Shown here in pieces: positions 1 through 9,052 of a stretch of DNA of 28,906 bases. The notes beneath the pieces are model-generated. The model ran no database searches and was not told the DNA's origin. It worked only from the letters and a program-made list of their open reading frames with translations. The stretch spans positions 1-28,906 of the forward strand of contig CAZMGD010000049.1 in assembly GCA_964565705.1 (NCBI GenBank). Direction: 5' to 3'. Both the position numbers and the translations under genes were made by a program. Position 1 is the stretch's first letter. Each line of letters starts with the position of its first letter. Source of the stretch: CAZMGD01 sp964565705 (GTDB lineage: Bacteria > Actinomycetota > Acidimicrobiia > Acidimicrobiales > Ilumatobacteraceae).

Positions 1-100
1 CGCCGATGAAGCGCTCGACGACGACGGCGCCGTGTTCGCGCAGCGCCTCGACGACAGCGGCGGTGTCCTCCCCGGTGGGGACGGTGGGCAACGTGGCCAC
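1..100 (-). CDS. Phytanoyl-CoA dioxygenase-like protein, N-terminal fragment (partial, runs off left edge)
   Basis: Only the first 33 codons lie in the window. Reading the minus strand from a GTG at 100-98, the peptide begins MATLPTVPTGEDTAAVVEAL and continues REHGAVVVERFIG. A short helix ending in a 'dGavvverfi' strand is the usual opening of PhyH-family Fe(II)/2-oxoglutarate dioxygenases, which hydroxylate diverse small substrates. The start is supported by a purine-rich SD (GAGGAG, 112-107) six bases upstream. The catalytic HxD...H residues lie outside the window, so the family call rests on the N-terminus alone. The gene is divergent from the giant surface protein at 303. Confidence 0.5.
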   Translation of the reverse strand, partial: MATLPTVPTGEDTAAVVEALREHGAVVVERFIG

Positions 101-302
101 GGGTCGCTCCTCGGTGCTCGGGTCGGTCCTGCCTATCGCACGGCACCGACGCAGAGCGTGATCGGACGACCCGGCGCCGGCGACGTCGAGGCAACCCTGG
201 CGGCCTGCGTCAGCTGCTCTGGTAGCTTCGGCGCGCGGCCACGGTGGACGCGGCGGCTGGTCTTCCGGCGGAGGACTTCGAGCATGTGGTGGAGGGCGGG
301 AC
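101..302. other. Divergent intergenic region between the PhyH-like gene and surface protein 1
   Basis: About 200 bases with no convincing coding frame. It must hold the promoters of both divergent genes. The plus-strand SD (GGAGGG, 291-296) and the minus-strand SD (107-112) are visible, but I see no pair of -35/-10 boxes good enough to name. Open frames crossing this stretch on both strands look like chance products of high G/C content. Confidence 0.4.
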
Positions 303-3300
303 GTGGTTGACGCGCCAGTTCGATTCGTGAGGGCGGTGCGCACGGCGTTCGCCATGACCATCGTGGTGACGTCGGTGTGCGTCGCGGCCACCGTCGTCGC
401 GCCAACGCCGCCCGCAGCCTCGGCGGCGACGATCACCGTCGGCACCATCCAGGCCCAGATGGCCGATCACCGGGGGCAGAACAGCGGGACCGGTGGCAAC
501 TGCATCAGGTACTCGCCCGTGGGTTCGACGACGTCGACGACGTTCGTGCCCAGTCCGGGCGAGGCGATCACCGCTCACGGCTACTCCGGATCGTGCCCGG
601 GCACGCTGAACACCTCCACCCAGAGCGCAGTGGGGTTCCGTCCCTCCACCCAGACGACCGTGGACGACGGTGTGCCGTTCCTGATCGGGCGGATGATCCA
701 CTACAACAACCCGGTCACGACGAGCGACCAGTACTTCACCGGCAACCTGAACATCCAGTTGACCACCTTAGGGGCCACGACGATCGCGTTTCCCTGGACG
801 CTCAACGAGACGCCGAACACGGGTGGTGACGTCAACGACGAGCTGGCGTTCAACAACCAGATCTCCAACGTCACCATCACCCAGGGCGGACTCACGTTCA
901 AGATGGTCGTCAACGGTTTCATCCCCACCGCGAATGCCACCGCCTGTCCCACATCCCCGGTGGGCACGCCGCAGAACGTCTTCTCCACGGTCGAGAGGGC
1001 GCAGACGCACGCGTGCCTCTACGCCACGCTCGTGCAGGTCCGGAGCCTGACGATCGTCAAGGCCACGGCCGGCACGGCGCCGCCGGCGCGCAACTTCGCG
1101 TACACCTCCTCATCGACGCTGGCGGGGTCACCCTGGTCGAACGGCTCCTTCAGCCTCGCCAACGGGGGCACCCGCACCGCCGAGCTCACCAGCGGCAACA
1201 CCGTCACCGTCACCGAGACCGACCCTGCCGATGACCGGTGGGTGCTGACGAGCCTGGTGTGCACCGAGTTCGACGGCAACGGCACGCCGCAGGCGGTGCG
1301 CAACGCGACAATCAACGTCAGCGCCCGCCAGGTGACGCTGAACAACATCCCGGCGCCGCTCAACGCGGCGAACCCCGGCATCACCTGTACCTACACGAAC
1401 ACCTACACACCGCGGGCGACGCTGACGCTCGTCAAGTCCGTCCAGAGTGGCTCTGCGGCGGCCAACCTGTGGACGCTGACGGCCACCGGCTCGGCGGCCC
1501 CACCGCCGAGTGGCGCGACCATCTCCGGTCCGTCGGGGGCCGCTGCGGTGACCGCCCAGCGCGTGCCGGCCGGCACGTACCAGCTCACCGAGACTGGTAC
1601 CGGCGCCGCGGCCACGGGCTACGTGCAGGTCGGCGACTGGGCGTGCCGGACCGCTGGCGGGGCGACGCTCACGGTCACCAACGGGGCGGTCACCCTGCCA
1701 GACGCCGCAGCCTCGGCCACCATGTCCAACGTCACCTGCACGGCGACCAACCGCTTGGCGACCGGTTCGCTACAGATCCGCAAGGTCGTCGACGATCCCT
1801 CCGGTGGATACACCGGTGGCACATCGACGACGTTCAGCGGCACCTACGACTGCGGTACCGGGTACACCGGCGCGTTCACCACCCTGACCACGGCGACGCC
1901 GGTGACCATCACCGGCATCCCGGCCGGGCGCACCTGCACGGTCACCGAGACCACCCCGACGGGCGGACTGCTCAACGCCTCCTTCGCGTGGGGCGCGCCG
2001 ACGTTCAGCGCGCTGCCGGTGACGATCACCGACCAGGGCACCGCCACCGTCACGATCACCAACCACGTGGTGCAGCGCTTCGGCACGTTCTCGGTCACCA
2101 AGGTGATCGCCGGGCCCGGTGGCACGACGGCCGGCTACATCGGCGGTACGGCGCGCGTCTTCCCGGTGACCTACTCCTGCACCCTGACCAACGGTCCGAC
2201 GACATCGGGCACGCTGAACCTCACGCCAGCGCAAGCCGTGTCGCCGGCCTCGCCGATCCCGGCCGGTTCGTCGTGCACGCTGACCGAGACGCTCACCGCG
2301 GAGCCCGGCGACTTCATCGACCCGAGCTACGCGTGGACCACGCCGACGATCGCTCCGGCGACGTTCACGATCGGTGCCGGCACCACCGCCACCGCCACGA
2401 TCACCAACAACTTCGTGCGCCGGTTCTCGTCGCTGACGATCGCCAAGGTGGTCAGCGGCGACGGCTACCTCGGCGGCACGGCCGCGAACTTCACCGTCGT
2501 GTACGACTGCGGCCCCGGGTTCGCCGGTGCGGTCACCCTGGCCGCTGGCGGCAGTCAGACGGTCGACGGCCTGCCGGTCGGGGCGGCCTGTGCACTCCAG
2601 GAGCTCCCACCATCCGCGAGCCTGCTGTCGCCCGCCTTCACGTGGGGCACCGCGACCTGGGCACCGGGTCCCCTCGTCACGATCGTCGAGGGCGCCACGG
2701 CGACGGCAACGGTGACCAACCCGACGATCGCCATCTTCGGCCGGGTCAGCGTCACCAAGGCCGCCACTGGCCAGGTGCAGGGCATCGCCTCCGGCACGAC
2801 GTTCCACGTCGTCGTGACCTGCGGCACGAACACCTATCCGTTCGACATCGCTGTGGGTGGATCGGGCGTGACCCCCAACGTGCCCGTCGGCACGACCTGC
2901 ACGGTCACCGAGACGGCGCCGACCGGTGGCCTGATCGACCGCTCCTTCGCCTGGGGAACGGCACCAACACCCCAGGACGTCACGATCACGTCGTCCGGTC
3001 AGGTGGTCGCCGTCACCGTGACCAACGACGTGCAACGCGTCCGCGGCCCGCTGCAGATCGCCAAGGCCCCGATCGTTCTTGGTTCCGTGGTCGACCCCGA
3101 CCGCACGTACGCGATCGGCTACAACTGCCGGTACGGCAGCGACGATCCGGTCACCGGCACGGTGCAGGTCACCGCCGGCGGGACTCCGGCGGTCGTCCCG
3201 AACCTCCTGCTCGAGTCGCGCTGCACGATCGTCGAGGATCCCGCCACGCTGGCGGCACCGCCGAGCGCTGACGAGTCGTGGGTGTGGCTGACGCCGACCG

Positions 3301-6300
3301 TCTCCCCGACCGGTGACGTCGTGGTCGACTCGGCGACCGTGCCCGCGACCGCGACCGTCACCAACTCGATCCGGCAGCTGACCTCGGGCTTCCACGTGTC
3401 CAAGGTCGTCTCCGGGGAGGGCAAGGCCGGCGGCTACACGCCAGGAGCGACGTTCGGGTTCACCTACGACTGCGGCGCGGCGGGCGCGGGAACGTTCAGC
3501 ATCGCCGACGGCCAGAGCTTCGATCACGAGTCGGTGCCGGTCGGCACGACCTGCACGGTCACGGAGACGGCGTCGCGTCCGACGACGCCGCCCGAGTTCG
3601 GGTGGGATCCGACCCAGATCTCCGCGTCGACCGGGACGGTGACGGGTTCGAGCGTCACGTTCACGATCCCCGATGATCCCGCCGGCGTGCAGGTCAACGT
3701 CGACAACCCGATCACACCGCGCTTCGGCTCGGTGCAGGTGATCAAGCAGATCACCGGGCTGACCGAGGGGCTGCTGGGCACGCCGAACTTCACGATCACA
3801 CTCGACTGCGGCGCCGGGCGCGTGTTCCAGCTGATCGTGGCGGCCAACGCCAGCGCGACCCAGGGCAACATCCCCGCCGGCTCGACGTGCACGTTGTCGG
3901 AGACGCTGCCGCCGGGCGGCCTCGTCGACACGTCGTACGCGTGGGGCACCCCGACGTTCAACCCGCCGACCGTCACCGTGGCCGTCGGCACCCCGGCGTC
4001 CGTCACGGTGCAGAACCCGATCGTCCGGGTGACCGCACCGGTGCGGCTCGTCAAGACCTACACAGGCGCGCAGGGCGTCATCCCGGCCGACCACACCTAC
4101 CCGATCACCTGGACGTGCACGTACGACGGCACCACGGTCGGCACCGGCACCGTGAACGTCACTGCCGATCCGGACGGGGTCGTCCTCGCCACGGGCATTC
4201 CGCTGGAGTCGGTGTGCGGTGCGACCGAGGGCGACCTCGGCGCCCCGTCGGCCGACCCCGCGTTCCGCTGGCTGCCGGCGGTGATCACGGGCACGACCGT
4301 CACCGCCGATGGCCCGAACATCAACACGATCACCGTCGTCAACGAGCTCGTCCGCGACAGCGGGCTCGTGCTGGTGCGCAAGGTCGTGACCGGCGCCACC
4401 GAGGGCTACGTCAACCTCGGCAACCCCGCGGCGCAGGACTTCACCCTCCATGGAAGCTGTTCCGTGCCAGATCACCCGGACATCCCGACCCGGTTCGCCG
4501 ACGGCAGCATCGCCGATGGCGGTGAAGCGACGCAGGTGCCGATCGTCGCCTCGATCGGTTGGACCTGCTCGGGCTACGAGGACCTGCCGGGCCAGAACCT
4601 GCTGCGCGACACCTCCTACGCGTGGGGGCCGGTGGTGCTCGACCCACCCGGCACCTTCACCCTGACCCGCGAGCAGCCCACGCAGATCTTCCTCGCCGAG
4701 AACCCGATCGTGCGCGTGCGCAGCTCCTTCAGCATCGTCAAGGCCGTCGTCGATCCCAACGGCGTCGTTGATCCGGACGCCACCTACACCGGCGGGTGGT
4801 CGTGCCAGTACAGCACGGACGTTCCGGTGACGGGCACGTGGTCGATCACCCCATCGGTCAGCGCGGGCTTCACGGTGGACGGCATCCTGCTGGAGTCGGT
4901 GTGCACCGTCACCGAGGACGCGCCGCCGTCGTCGGCACTTCCCGATGCGTCGTGGACCTGGGCTCCTGCGCAGTTCTCCGAGCCGGCCACCGTCGTCGCC
5001 GGTGGCACGGCGCGGGTGACGGTCACCAACACACCCGAGCGCCTGTGGGCCGGACTGCAGGTCACCAAGGTCATCGTCGACACCGAGCCGTCCGGCGTGC
5101 TGCCGGGGGCGACCTTCGAAGGCGTGTGGAGCTGCCAGCAGGGCAACGCCGAGCCGATCTCCGACCGGTTCACAGTCGCCGCTGGAACCACCGCGACGCT
5201 GTTCACGCCGGGCGACCAGCGGGTCCCGGCCACCGCGAGCTGCACGGTCACCGAGGACACGCTGGCGACCGAGAGCCTGGTCGACGGATCCTTCGGCTGG
5301 GGCGATCCGTCGTACGTGCCCGGCGACGCGACCGTGACGCTCGAGTCGGGTCAGACCGCCAACGTGGACATCGTCAACACCGTCGTGCGCGTCTACTCCG
5401 CCGTCACCATCGAGAAGCTGATCACCGGCCCGGCGGCGTCGCTGGTTCCGGCCGATCGCCCGTTCACCGGCACGATCACCTGCCAGTACGAGGACGACGA
5501 GCCGGTCACCACGACCTGGTCGGCCACGACCGAGACGCCGGCGCTGCGGGCCGGCCTGCTCGTCGAGTCCGTGTGCTCGGTCACCGAGGATTCGCCGGGC
5601 CGTGGTGGCCAACCGGTCACCGACGATCCCTCCTTCGTCTGGCAGACCCCGAGCGTCAGCGGGGCGGTCACGGTGACCCCACCCGATGAAACGGCCGCGC
5701 CGATCGTCGTCACCAACCCGACCGACCGCCTGTTCGCCACGTTCAACGTGACCAAGTCGCTCGCCGGGGCCGTCGAGGGCATCGCCGATCCCGACCCGCG
5801 GTACGTCATGAGCTGGTCGTGCGTCGACGGTCTGGGCAACCCGTACGCCGGCACGCTAGAGGTCGTGCTGGCCGCCGCCGAGCGGGTCGGGCCCGAGGAG
5901 CAGATCCCTGCGGCCAGTGAGTGCGTGATCAACGAACCGCCGGGCGACATGCCGGCGCTGGTCGACGATGCCTGGCAGTGGGCGCTGCCGACGTTCACGA
6001 TCGACGGCCTGCCGGCGGAGGGCGACGGTTCGTCGTTGTCGTTCGTCATCCCCACCCCGCAGGAAGACCAGCCCGAGCCGCACGTCGAGATCGGGGTCAC
6101 CAACACCGTCACCCGGACGTTCGGGGCCTACACCTTGGCCAAGACCAGCGACCCGGCGCCCGGGTCGGTGGTCCAGCCCGGGTCGGTGGTCACCTACACC
6201 GTCACGGTGACGTCGACGGGCCCGGTTCCGGTGCACGACGTCGTCGTCACCGACGACCTGACGGGCGTACTCGCCAACGCGAGCATCGTCGATGGATCGG

Positions 6301-7346
6301 TGTCGGCCCCCGCCGGCACCTCCACGACGCTCGACCTGCCGGGGCGGCAACTGGTGTGGACGGTCGACGACGTGGCGCCCGGGCAGGTCCGGGTGCTCAC
6401 GTATCAGATCCGCATCAACCCTGGAGCGGGCGGCGTCACGATCGCCAACAACGTGACCGGCACTGGTGACGTTCCCCCCGATTGCACGACCTGCGACGTC
6501 GTCATCACGACATCGCTGACCCCTGTCGTCGCCAAGGACGTGGTCGGCACACCCACCCGAGATCCGGTCAGCGGTGCGTGGACGGTGGCCTATCGGATGG
6601 TCGTGACCAACCCCGATGCCGCGAACGCCGCGCCGTACGACCTCGTCGACACCCTCGGCTTCGCGCCCGGCCTCGTCGTTCGTTCCGCCACGGTCACCGC
6701 CGCACCTCCGGGGGTGACGTTGGCGAGCCCGGCGTGGGACGGTGCCGGCAACACCACCATCGTGACCGGTGCGTCGCTCCCCGCGGGTGGGGCCCACACC
6801 TACGACATCACCGTCGTCGTCGACGTGCCGCCGACCACCGCTGCAACCTTGCTGGCCTGTTCCGGAACGCCCGCCGTCGCCGGTTCCGGACTCTTCAACG
6901 AGGCACGCCTGACCTCGCTGGGCACCGTGTCCGTCGACTCGGCGTGTGCAGCGCTCGGCCCGCTGCTCGTGGTCCGCAAGCAGTGGAACATCGATGGACA
7001 GACGTACGCCGAGGGCGGCCAGCCAGCAGGGTTCAGCGCGCAGCTGACGCTCGACGGCGCTGCCGCGCCGTGGGGTTCGGTGCAGACGGTGTCGTCCGGT
7101 CAGATCGTGCAGGTCGGTGAGACGGTGGTCGTCCCCGACGGCTGCACCAGCTGGCCGGCCGGTCTCGGCTCGCACACGATGATGTCAGCGGTCAACGACC
7201 TGACCGTGACGAACACCGTGACGTGCCAGGAGCTGCCGGCCACGGGAGCGAACGGTCAACCGATCGCGTTGCTCGCCGCCCTGGCGACGCTCCTCGGCGG
7301 GGCGGCGCTGCTCGTGTCCCGTCGCCGGCTGCGCGCTCGCCGCTGA
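303..7346 (+). CDS. Giant LPxTG-anchored surface protein 1 with about 15 SpaA/DUF5979-like repeats
   Basis: 2347-aa secreted protein, probably a stalk or adhesin displayed on the cell wall. The GTG at 303 follows SD GGAGGG (291-296). A signal peptide covers residues 1 to about 40, with a cleavage-like PPAASAA. Residues about 41-245 form a beta-rich N-terminal domain; its FLIGRMIHYNNP segment recalls 'choice-of-anchor K' domains. From about 246 to 1940 come some 15 modules of roughly 90-125 aa, each opening with a strand like SVTKVxxG, carrying CTVTE near its middle and ending VTN: the SpaA/DUF5979 prealbumin-like pattern. Two DUF11-like modules (about 1940-2200) and one last repeat follow. 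The C-terminus has LPATG at 2311-2315, a hydrophobic helix and RRRLRARR, a classic sortase signal. In most modules Lys, Glu and Asn sit where SpaA domains form isopeptide bonds, and two Cys are conserved. The ligand is unknown, and no sortase gene is nearby. Confidence 0.9.
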   Translation: MVDAPVRFVRAVRTAFAMTIVVTSVCVAATVVAPTPPAASAATITVGTIQAQMADHRGQNSGTGGNCIRYSPVGSTTSTTFVPSPGEAITAHGYSGSCPGTLNTSTQSAVGFRPSTQTTVDDGVPFLIGRMIHYNNPVTTSDQYFTGNLNIQLTTLGATTIAFPWTLNETPNTGGDVNDELAFNNQISNVTITQGGLTFKMVVNGFIPTANATACPTSPVGTPQNVFSTVERAQTHACLYATLVQVRSLTIVKATAGTAPPARNFAYTSSSTLAGSPWSNGSFSLANGGTRTAELTSGNTVTVTETDPADDRWVLTSLVCTEFDGNGTPQAVRNATINVSARQVTLNNIPAPLNAANPGITCTYTNTYTPRATLTLVKSVQSGSAAANLWTLTATGSAAPPPSGATISGPSGAAAVTAQRVPAGTYQLTETGTGAAATGYVQVGDWACRTAGGATLTVTNGAVTLPDAAASATMSNVTCTATNRLATGSLQIRKVVDDPSGGYTGGTSTTFSGTYDCGTGYTGAFTTLTTATPVTITGIPAGRTCTVTETTPTGGLLNASFAWGAPTFSALPVTITDQGTATVTITNHVVQRFGTFSVTKVIAGPGGTTAGYIGGTARVFPVTYSCTLTNGPTTSGTLNLTPAQAVSPASPIPAGSSCTLTETLTAEPGDFIDPSYAWTTPTIAPATFTIGAGTTATATITNNFVRRFSSLTIAKVVSGDGYLGGTAANFTVVYDCGPGFAGAVTLAAGGSQTVDGLPVGAACALQELPPSASLLSPAFTWGTATWAPGPLVTIVEGATATATVTNPTIAIFGRVSVTKAATGQVQGIASGTTFHVVVTCGTNTYPFDIAVGGSGVTPNVPVGTTCTVTETAPTGGLIDRSFAWGTAPTPQDVTITSSGQVVAVTVTNDVQRVRGPLQIAKAPIVLGSVVDPDRTYAIGYNCRYGSDDPVTGTVQVTAGGTPAVVPNLLLESRCTIVEDPATLAAPPSADESWVWLTPTVSPTGDVVVDSATVPATATVTNSIRQLTSGFHVSKVVSGEGKAGGYTPGATFGFTYDCGAAGAGTFSIADGQSFDHESVPVGTTCTVTETASRPTTPPEFGWDPTQISASTGTVTGSSVTFTIPDDPAGVQVNVDNPITPRFGSVQVIKQITGLTEGLLGTPNFTITLDCGAGRVFQLIVAANASATQGNIPAGSTCTLSETLPPGGLVDTSYAWGTPTFNPPTVTVAVGTPASVTVQNPIVRVTAPVRLVKTYTGAQGVIPADHTYPITWTCTYDGTTVGTGTVNVTADPDGVVLATGIPLESVCGATEGDLGAPSADPAFRWLPAVITGTTVTADGPNINTITVVNELVRDSGLVLVRKVVTGATEGYVNLGNPAAQDFTLHGSCSVPDHPDIPTRFADGSIADGGEATQVPIVASIGWTCSGYEDLPGQNLLRDTSYAWGPVVLDPPGTFTLTREQPTQIFLAENPIVRVRSSFSIVKAVVDPNGVVDPDATYTGGWSCQYSTDVPVTGTWSITPSVSAGFTVDGILLESVCTVTEDAPPSSALPDASWTWAPAQFSEPATVVAGGTARVTVTNTPERLWAGLQVTKVIVDTEPSGVLPGATFEGVWSCQQGNAEPISDRFTVAAGTTATLFTPGDQRVPATASCTVTEDTLATESLVDGSFGWGDPSYVPGDATVTLESGQTANVDIVNTVVRVYSAVTIEKLITGPAASLVPADRPFTGTITCQYEDDEPVTTTWSATTETPALRAGLLVESVCSVTEDSPGRGGQPVTDDPSFVWQTPSVSGAVTVTPPDETAAPIVVTNPTDRLFATFNVTKSLAGAVEGIADPDPRYVMSWSCVDGLGNPYAGTLEVVLAAAERVGPEEQIPAASECVINEPPGDMPALVDDAWQWALPTFTIDGLPAEGDGSSLSFVIPTPQEDQPEPHVEIGVTNTVTRTFGAYTLAKTSDPAPGSVVQPGSVVTYTVTVTSTGPVPVHDVVVTDDLTGVLANASIVDGSVSAPAGTSTTLDLPGRQLVWTVDDVAPGQVRVLTYQIRINPGAGGVTIANNVTGTGDVPPDCTTCDVVITTSLTPVVAKDVVGTPTRDPVSGAWTVAYRMVVTNPDAANAAPYDLVDTLGFAPGLVVRSATVTAAPPGVTLASPAWDGAGNTTIVTGASLPAGGAHTYDITVVVDVPPTTAATLLACSGTPAVAGSGLFNEARLTSLGTVSVDSACAALGPLLVVRKQWNIDGQTYAEGGQPAGFSAQLTLDGAAAPWGSVQTVSSGQIVQVGETVVVPDGCTSWPAGLGSHTMMSAVNDLTVTNTVTCQELPATGANGQPIALLAALATLLGGAALLVSRRRLRARR
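1041..6117 (+). repeat. Array of about 15 divergent SpaA/DUF5979-type coding repeats
   Basis: Within surface protein 1 a unit of roughly 280-370 nt recurs about 15 times. Each unit starts with a (S/T)(V/L/I)xK strand, has a tyrosine- or serine-rich strand ending in Cys, a CTVTE-like motif and a terminal VTN. At DNA level the stretch CTGCACGGTCAC recurs almost unchanged (for example near 1932, 2896, 3549 and 5240), while the rest has diverged. This indicates old duplication under protein-level selection rather than fresh tandem expansion. Confidence 0.8.
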
Positions 7347-7365
7347 ACCCTCGGGGCCAACCGGT

Positions 7366-7393
7366 CGGGACCGCGCGCAGGCGTAAGGTCCCG
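7366..7393 (+). promoter_or_regulatory. Inverted repeat overlapping the likely SD of the DUF2252 gene
   Basis: Perfect 7-bp arms CGGGACC (7366-7372) and GGTCCCG (7387-7393) surround a 14-nt loop. They lie between the stop of surface protein 1 (7346) and the GTG of the DUF2252 gene (7398). The only SD-like sequence for that gene (AAGG, 7385-7388) runs into the downstream arm. The hairpin could end transcription of the surface-protein gene or dampen translation of the next one. No U-tract follows. Confidence 0.35.
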
Positions 7394-7397
7394 GGTC

Positions 7398-8825
7398 GTG
7401 GGCGCGAACATCTCCCCCGCCGAGCGAGCCGCAGCGGGCAAGGCACTGCGCCGGCAGGTGCCCCGCGATGCACACGCAGCGTTCGATCCGTCGGCCGCGC
7501 GCGACCCGCTGGGACTGCTCCGGGAGCAGGACACGACGCGCGTCGCCGACCTGGTGCCGATCCGCTACGGCCGCATGTCGGTGTCTCCGTTCGCCTTCTA
7601 CCGCGGCGCGGCGCGGGTGATGGCCGCCGACCTGGCGACGACTCCGGTGTCGGGATTGCACACGCAGCTCTGCGGCGACGCCCACCTGTCGAACTTCGGG
7701 GCCTACGCGTCCGCCGAACGCCAGCTGGTGTTCGACATCAGCGACTTCGACGAGACCTTCCCCGGTCCGTTCGAGTGGGACGTCAAGCGCCTCGCCACGA
7801 GCTTCGTGGTGGCCGGCCGCGACAACGGGTTCGGCACGAAGGAGTGCCGGAAGGCGGCGCGGTCGGTGGTCGGCCACTACCGGACCGCGATGCGTGACTT
7901 CGCCGAGCGGACGATCCTCGACGTCTGGTACGCCCACCTCGACATCGACTCGGTGGCGACCGGGTACCTCGATTCGCTGCACAAGCGCCAGCGCAAGGGC
8001 GCGGAGCAACTGCTCCACGCGACCGCACCGGACCTGCAGAAGGCCCGCACGCGCACCAGCCTCCAGGCGATCCGCAAGCTGACGGCGATGACGCCCGACG
8101 GCCGCCGGATCGTCGCCGACCCACCCCTCGTCGTGCCGGTCGACCGCGTGACCGGGATCGATGTCGATGCCAGCCGGCGAACGATCACGTCGCTGGTCGA
8201 GGAGTACCGGAACACGCTGCAGTCCGACCGCCGCCACCTGATCGACCACTTCCGGTTGACGGACATCGCCCACAAGGTCGTCGGTGTCGGCAGCGTCGGG
8301 ATGCGGGCGTGGATCCTGCTGCTGGAGGCCGGGTTCGAACAGGAGGATCTGCTGCTACAGGCCAAGCAGGCCACGGTGTCGGTGCTCGCCGAGTTCCTCG
8401 GCGGGGACTCGACGGGCGAGCAGGGGGCACGCGTCGTCGCCGGGCAGCGGTTGATGCAGGCGTCGAGCGACATCTTCCTCGGCTGGCTGTCCACGGACGC
8501 GGTCGACGGTGGGCGCGAGGACTACTACGTGCGGCAGCTGCGCGACTGGAAGGTGTCGGCCGACATCGACACGATGACGCCGGCGAGCCTGGGGGTGTAC
8601 GGCCAGATGTGCGGCTGGACGCTCGCGCGCGCCCACGCCCGCGCCGGCGACCGGCTCGCGCTCGCCGCCTACCTCGGCAAGTCCACGGCGTTCGACGACG
8701 CCGTCGCCGAGTTCGCCGCCGCCTACGCCGACCAGAACGAGCGCGATCACCGGGCGCTGCTCGCCGCTGTCAAGGCCGGCGACATCCAGGTCGCGACCGA
8801 GTCAGGCGCCGGGTCCGGCAGCTGA
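7398..8825 (+). CDS. DUF2252 family protein (kinase-like motifs in permuted order)
   Basis: 475-aa cytosolic protein of the DUF2252 family; the biochemical role of the family is not known to me. Diagnostic segments are GDAHLSNFG (93-101), FDISDFDETF (112-121), FEWDVKRLATS (125-135), KVVGVGSVGMR (293-303), LLLQAKQA (318-325) and YYVRQLRDWK (376-385). The first two resemble the HGDxxxxN catalytic loop and DFD metal-binding motif of aminoglycoside-phosphotransferase-like kinases. The later GxGSxG plus Lys323 resembles a nucleotide loop and lysine, so the N-lobe motifs come after the C-lobe ones. The GTG start at 7398 is chosen because it lies just upstream of the conserved region and 51 nt after the previous stop; the SD is weak. 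The neighbours on both sides are giant surface proteins, but nothing links the functions. Length is normal for the family. Confidence 0.85.
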   Translation: MGANISPAERAAAGKALRRQVPRDAHAAFDPSAARDPLGLLREQDTTRVADLVPIRYGRMSVSPFAFYRGAARVMAADLATTPVSGLHTQLCGDAHLSNFGAYASAERQLVFDISDFDETFPGPFEWDVKRLATSFVVAGRDNGFGTKECRKAARSVVGHYRTAMRDFAERTILDVWYAHLDIDSVATGYLDSLHKRQRKGAEQLLHATAPDLQKARTRTSLQAIRKLTAMTPDGRRIVADPPLVVPVDRVTGIDVDASRRTITSLVEEYRNTLQSDRRHLIDHFRLTDIAHKVVGVGSVGMRAWILLLEAGFEQEDLLLQAKQATVSVLAEFLGGDSTGEQGARVVAGQRLMQASSDIFLGWLSTDAVDGGREDYYVRQLRDWKVSADIDTMTPASLGVYGQMCGWTLARAHARAGDRLALAAYLGKSTAFDDAVAEFAAAYADQNERDHRALLAAVKAGDIQVATESGAGSGS

Positions 8826-8855
8826 CCGTCTCTGGGCCGGCGGCCTGTCGGCGAG

Positions 8856-8871
8856 CACCGCACGCGCGGTG
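8856..8871 (+). terminator. Candidate U-less terminator hairpin after the DUF2252 gene
   Basis: A perfect 6-bp G/C-rich stem (CACCGC / GCGGTG) with a 4-nt ACGC loop lies 30 nt after the stop at 8825. No run of T follows, so it would be the 'I-shaped' type sometimes proposed in actinobacteria. Stems of this size also arise by chance in DNA this G/C-rich. Confidence 0.3.
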
Positions 8872-8973
8872 GCCGGCGAGCGCCGCGATCGTCCCAACCC
8901 ACAACACGCTGATCCAGCACTGACCGCGCACTCCGGGACGACGGCGAGTTGCGCCCGCCGCGATCGAGCATCG

Positions 8974-9002
8974 TTGAGCGGGCCGACCGCCACTCGTAGT
9001 GA
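8974..9002 (+). promoter_or_regulatory. Weak candidate promoter for surface protein 2
   Basis: TTGAGC (8974-8979) and TAGTGA (8997-9002) are separated by 17 nt, about 50 nt before the preferred start of surface protein 2. The -35 keeps the TTGA core but the -10 match is poor. The rest of the 227-nt intergenic stretch shows only the hairpin at 8856-8871. Confidence 0.2.
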
Positions 9003-9039
9003 CATTCGCCACATGACCCTGTTGTACCGTGATGGTGAT

Positions 9040-9047
9040 GGAGGGGA
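9040..9047 (+). promoter_or_regulatory. Shine-Dalgarno that decides the start of surface protein 2
   Basis: GGAGGGGA ends five bases before GTG 9053. The same frame is open upstream, with GTG 9029, ATG 9032 and ATG 9038, but none of those has an SD, and the SD itself would lie inside the coding sequence if they were used. Starting at 9053 also gives a compact signal peptide with Arg residues directly before the hydrophobic core. Confidence 0.6.
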
Positions 9048-9052
9048 GACCT

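Noticed and set aside
1770..5612. A 1280-codon open frame antisense to surface protein 1
   Set aside because: It is rich in Arg, Gly and Asp, with no domain, signal or SD, and mirrors the repeat structure of the sense gene. It is a by-product of G/C-rich third positions in a repetitive gene.
1041..6117. Regular repeats that could be mistaken for a CRISPR or DNA satellite array
   Set aside because: Units are 280-370 nt, in frame and conserved at protein level. There are no short identical repeats with unique spacers.
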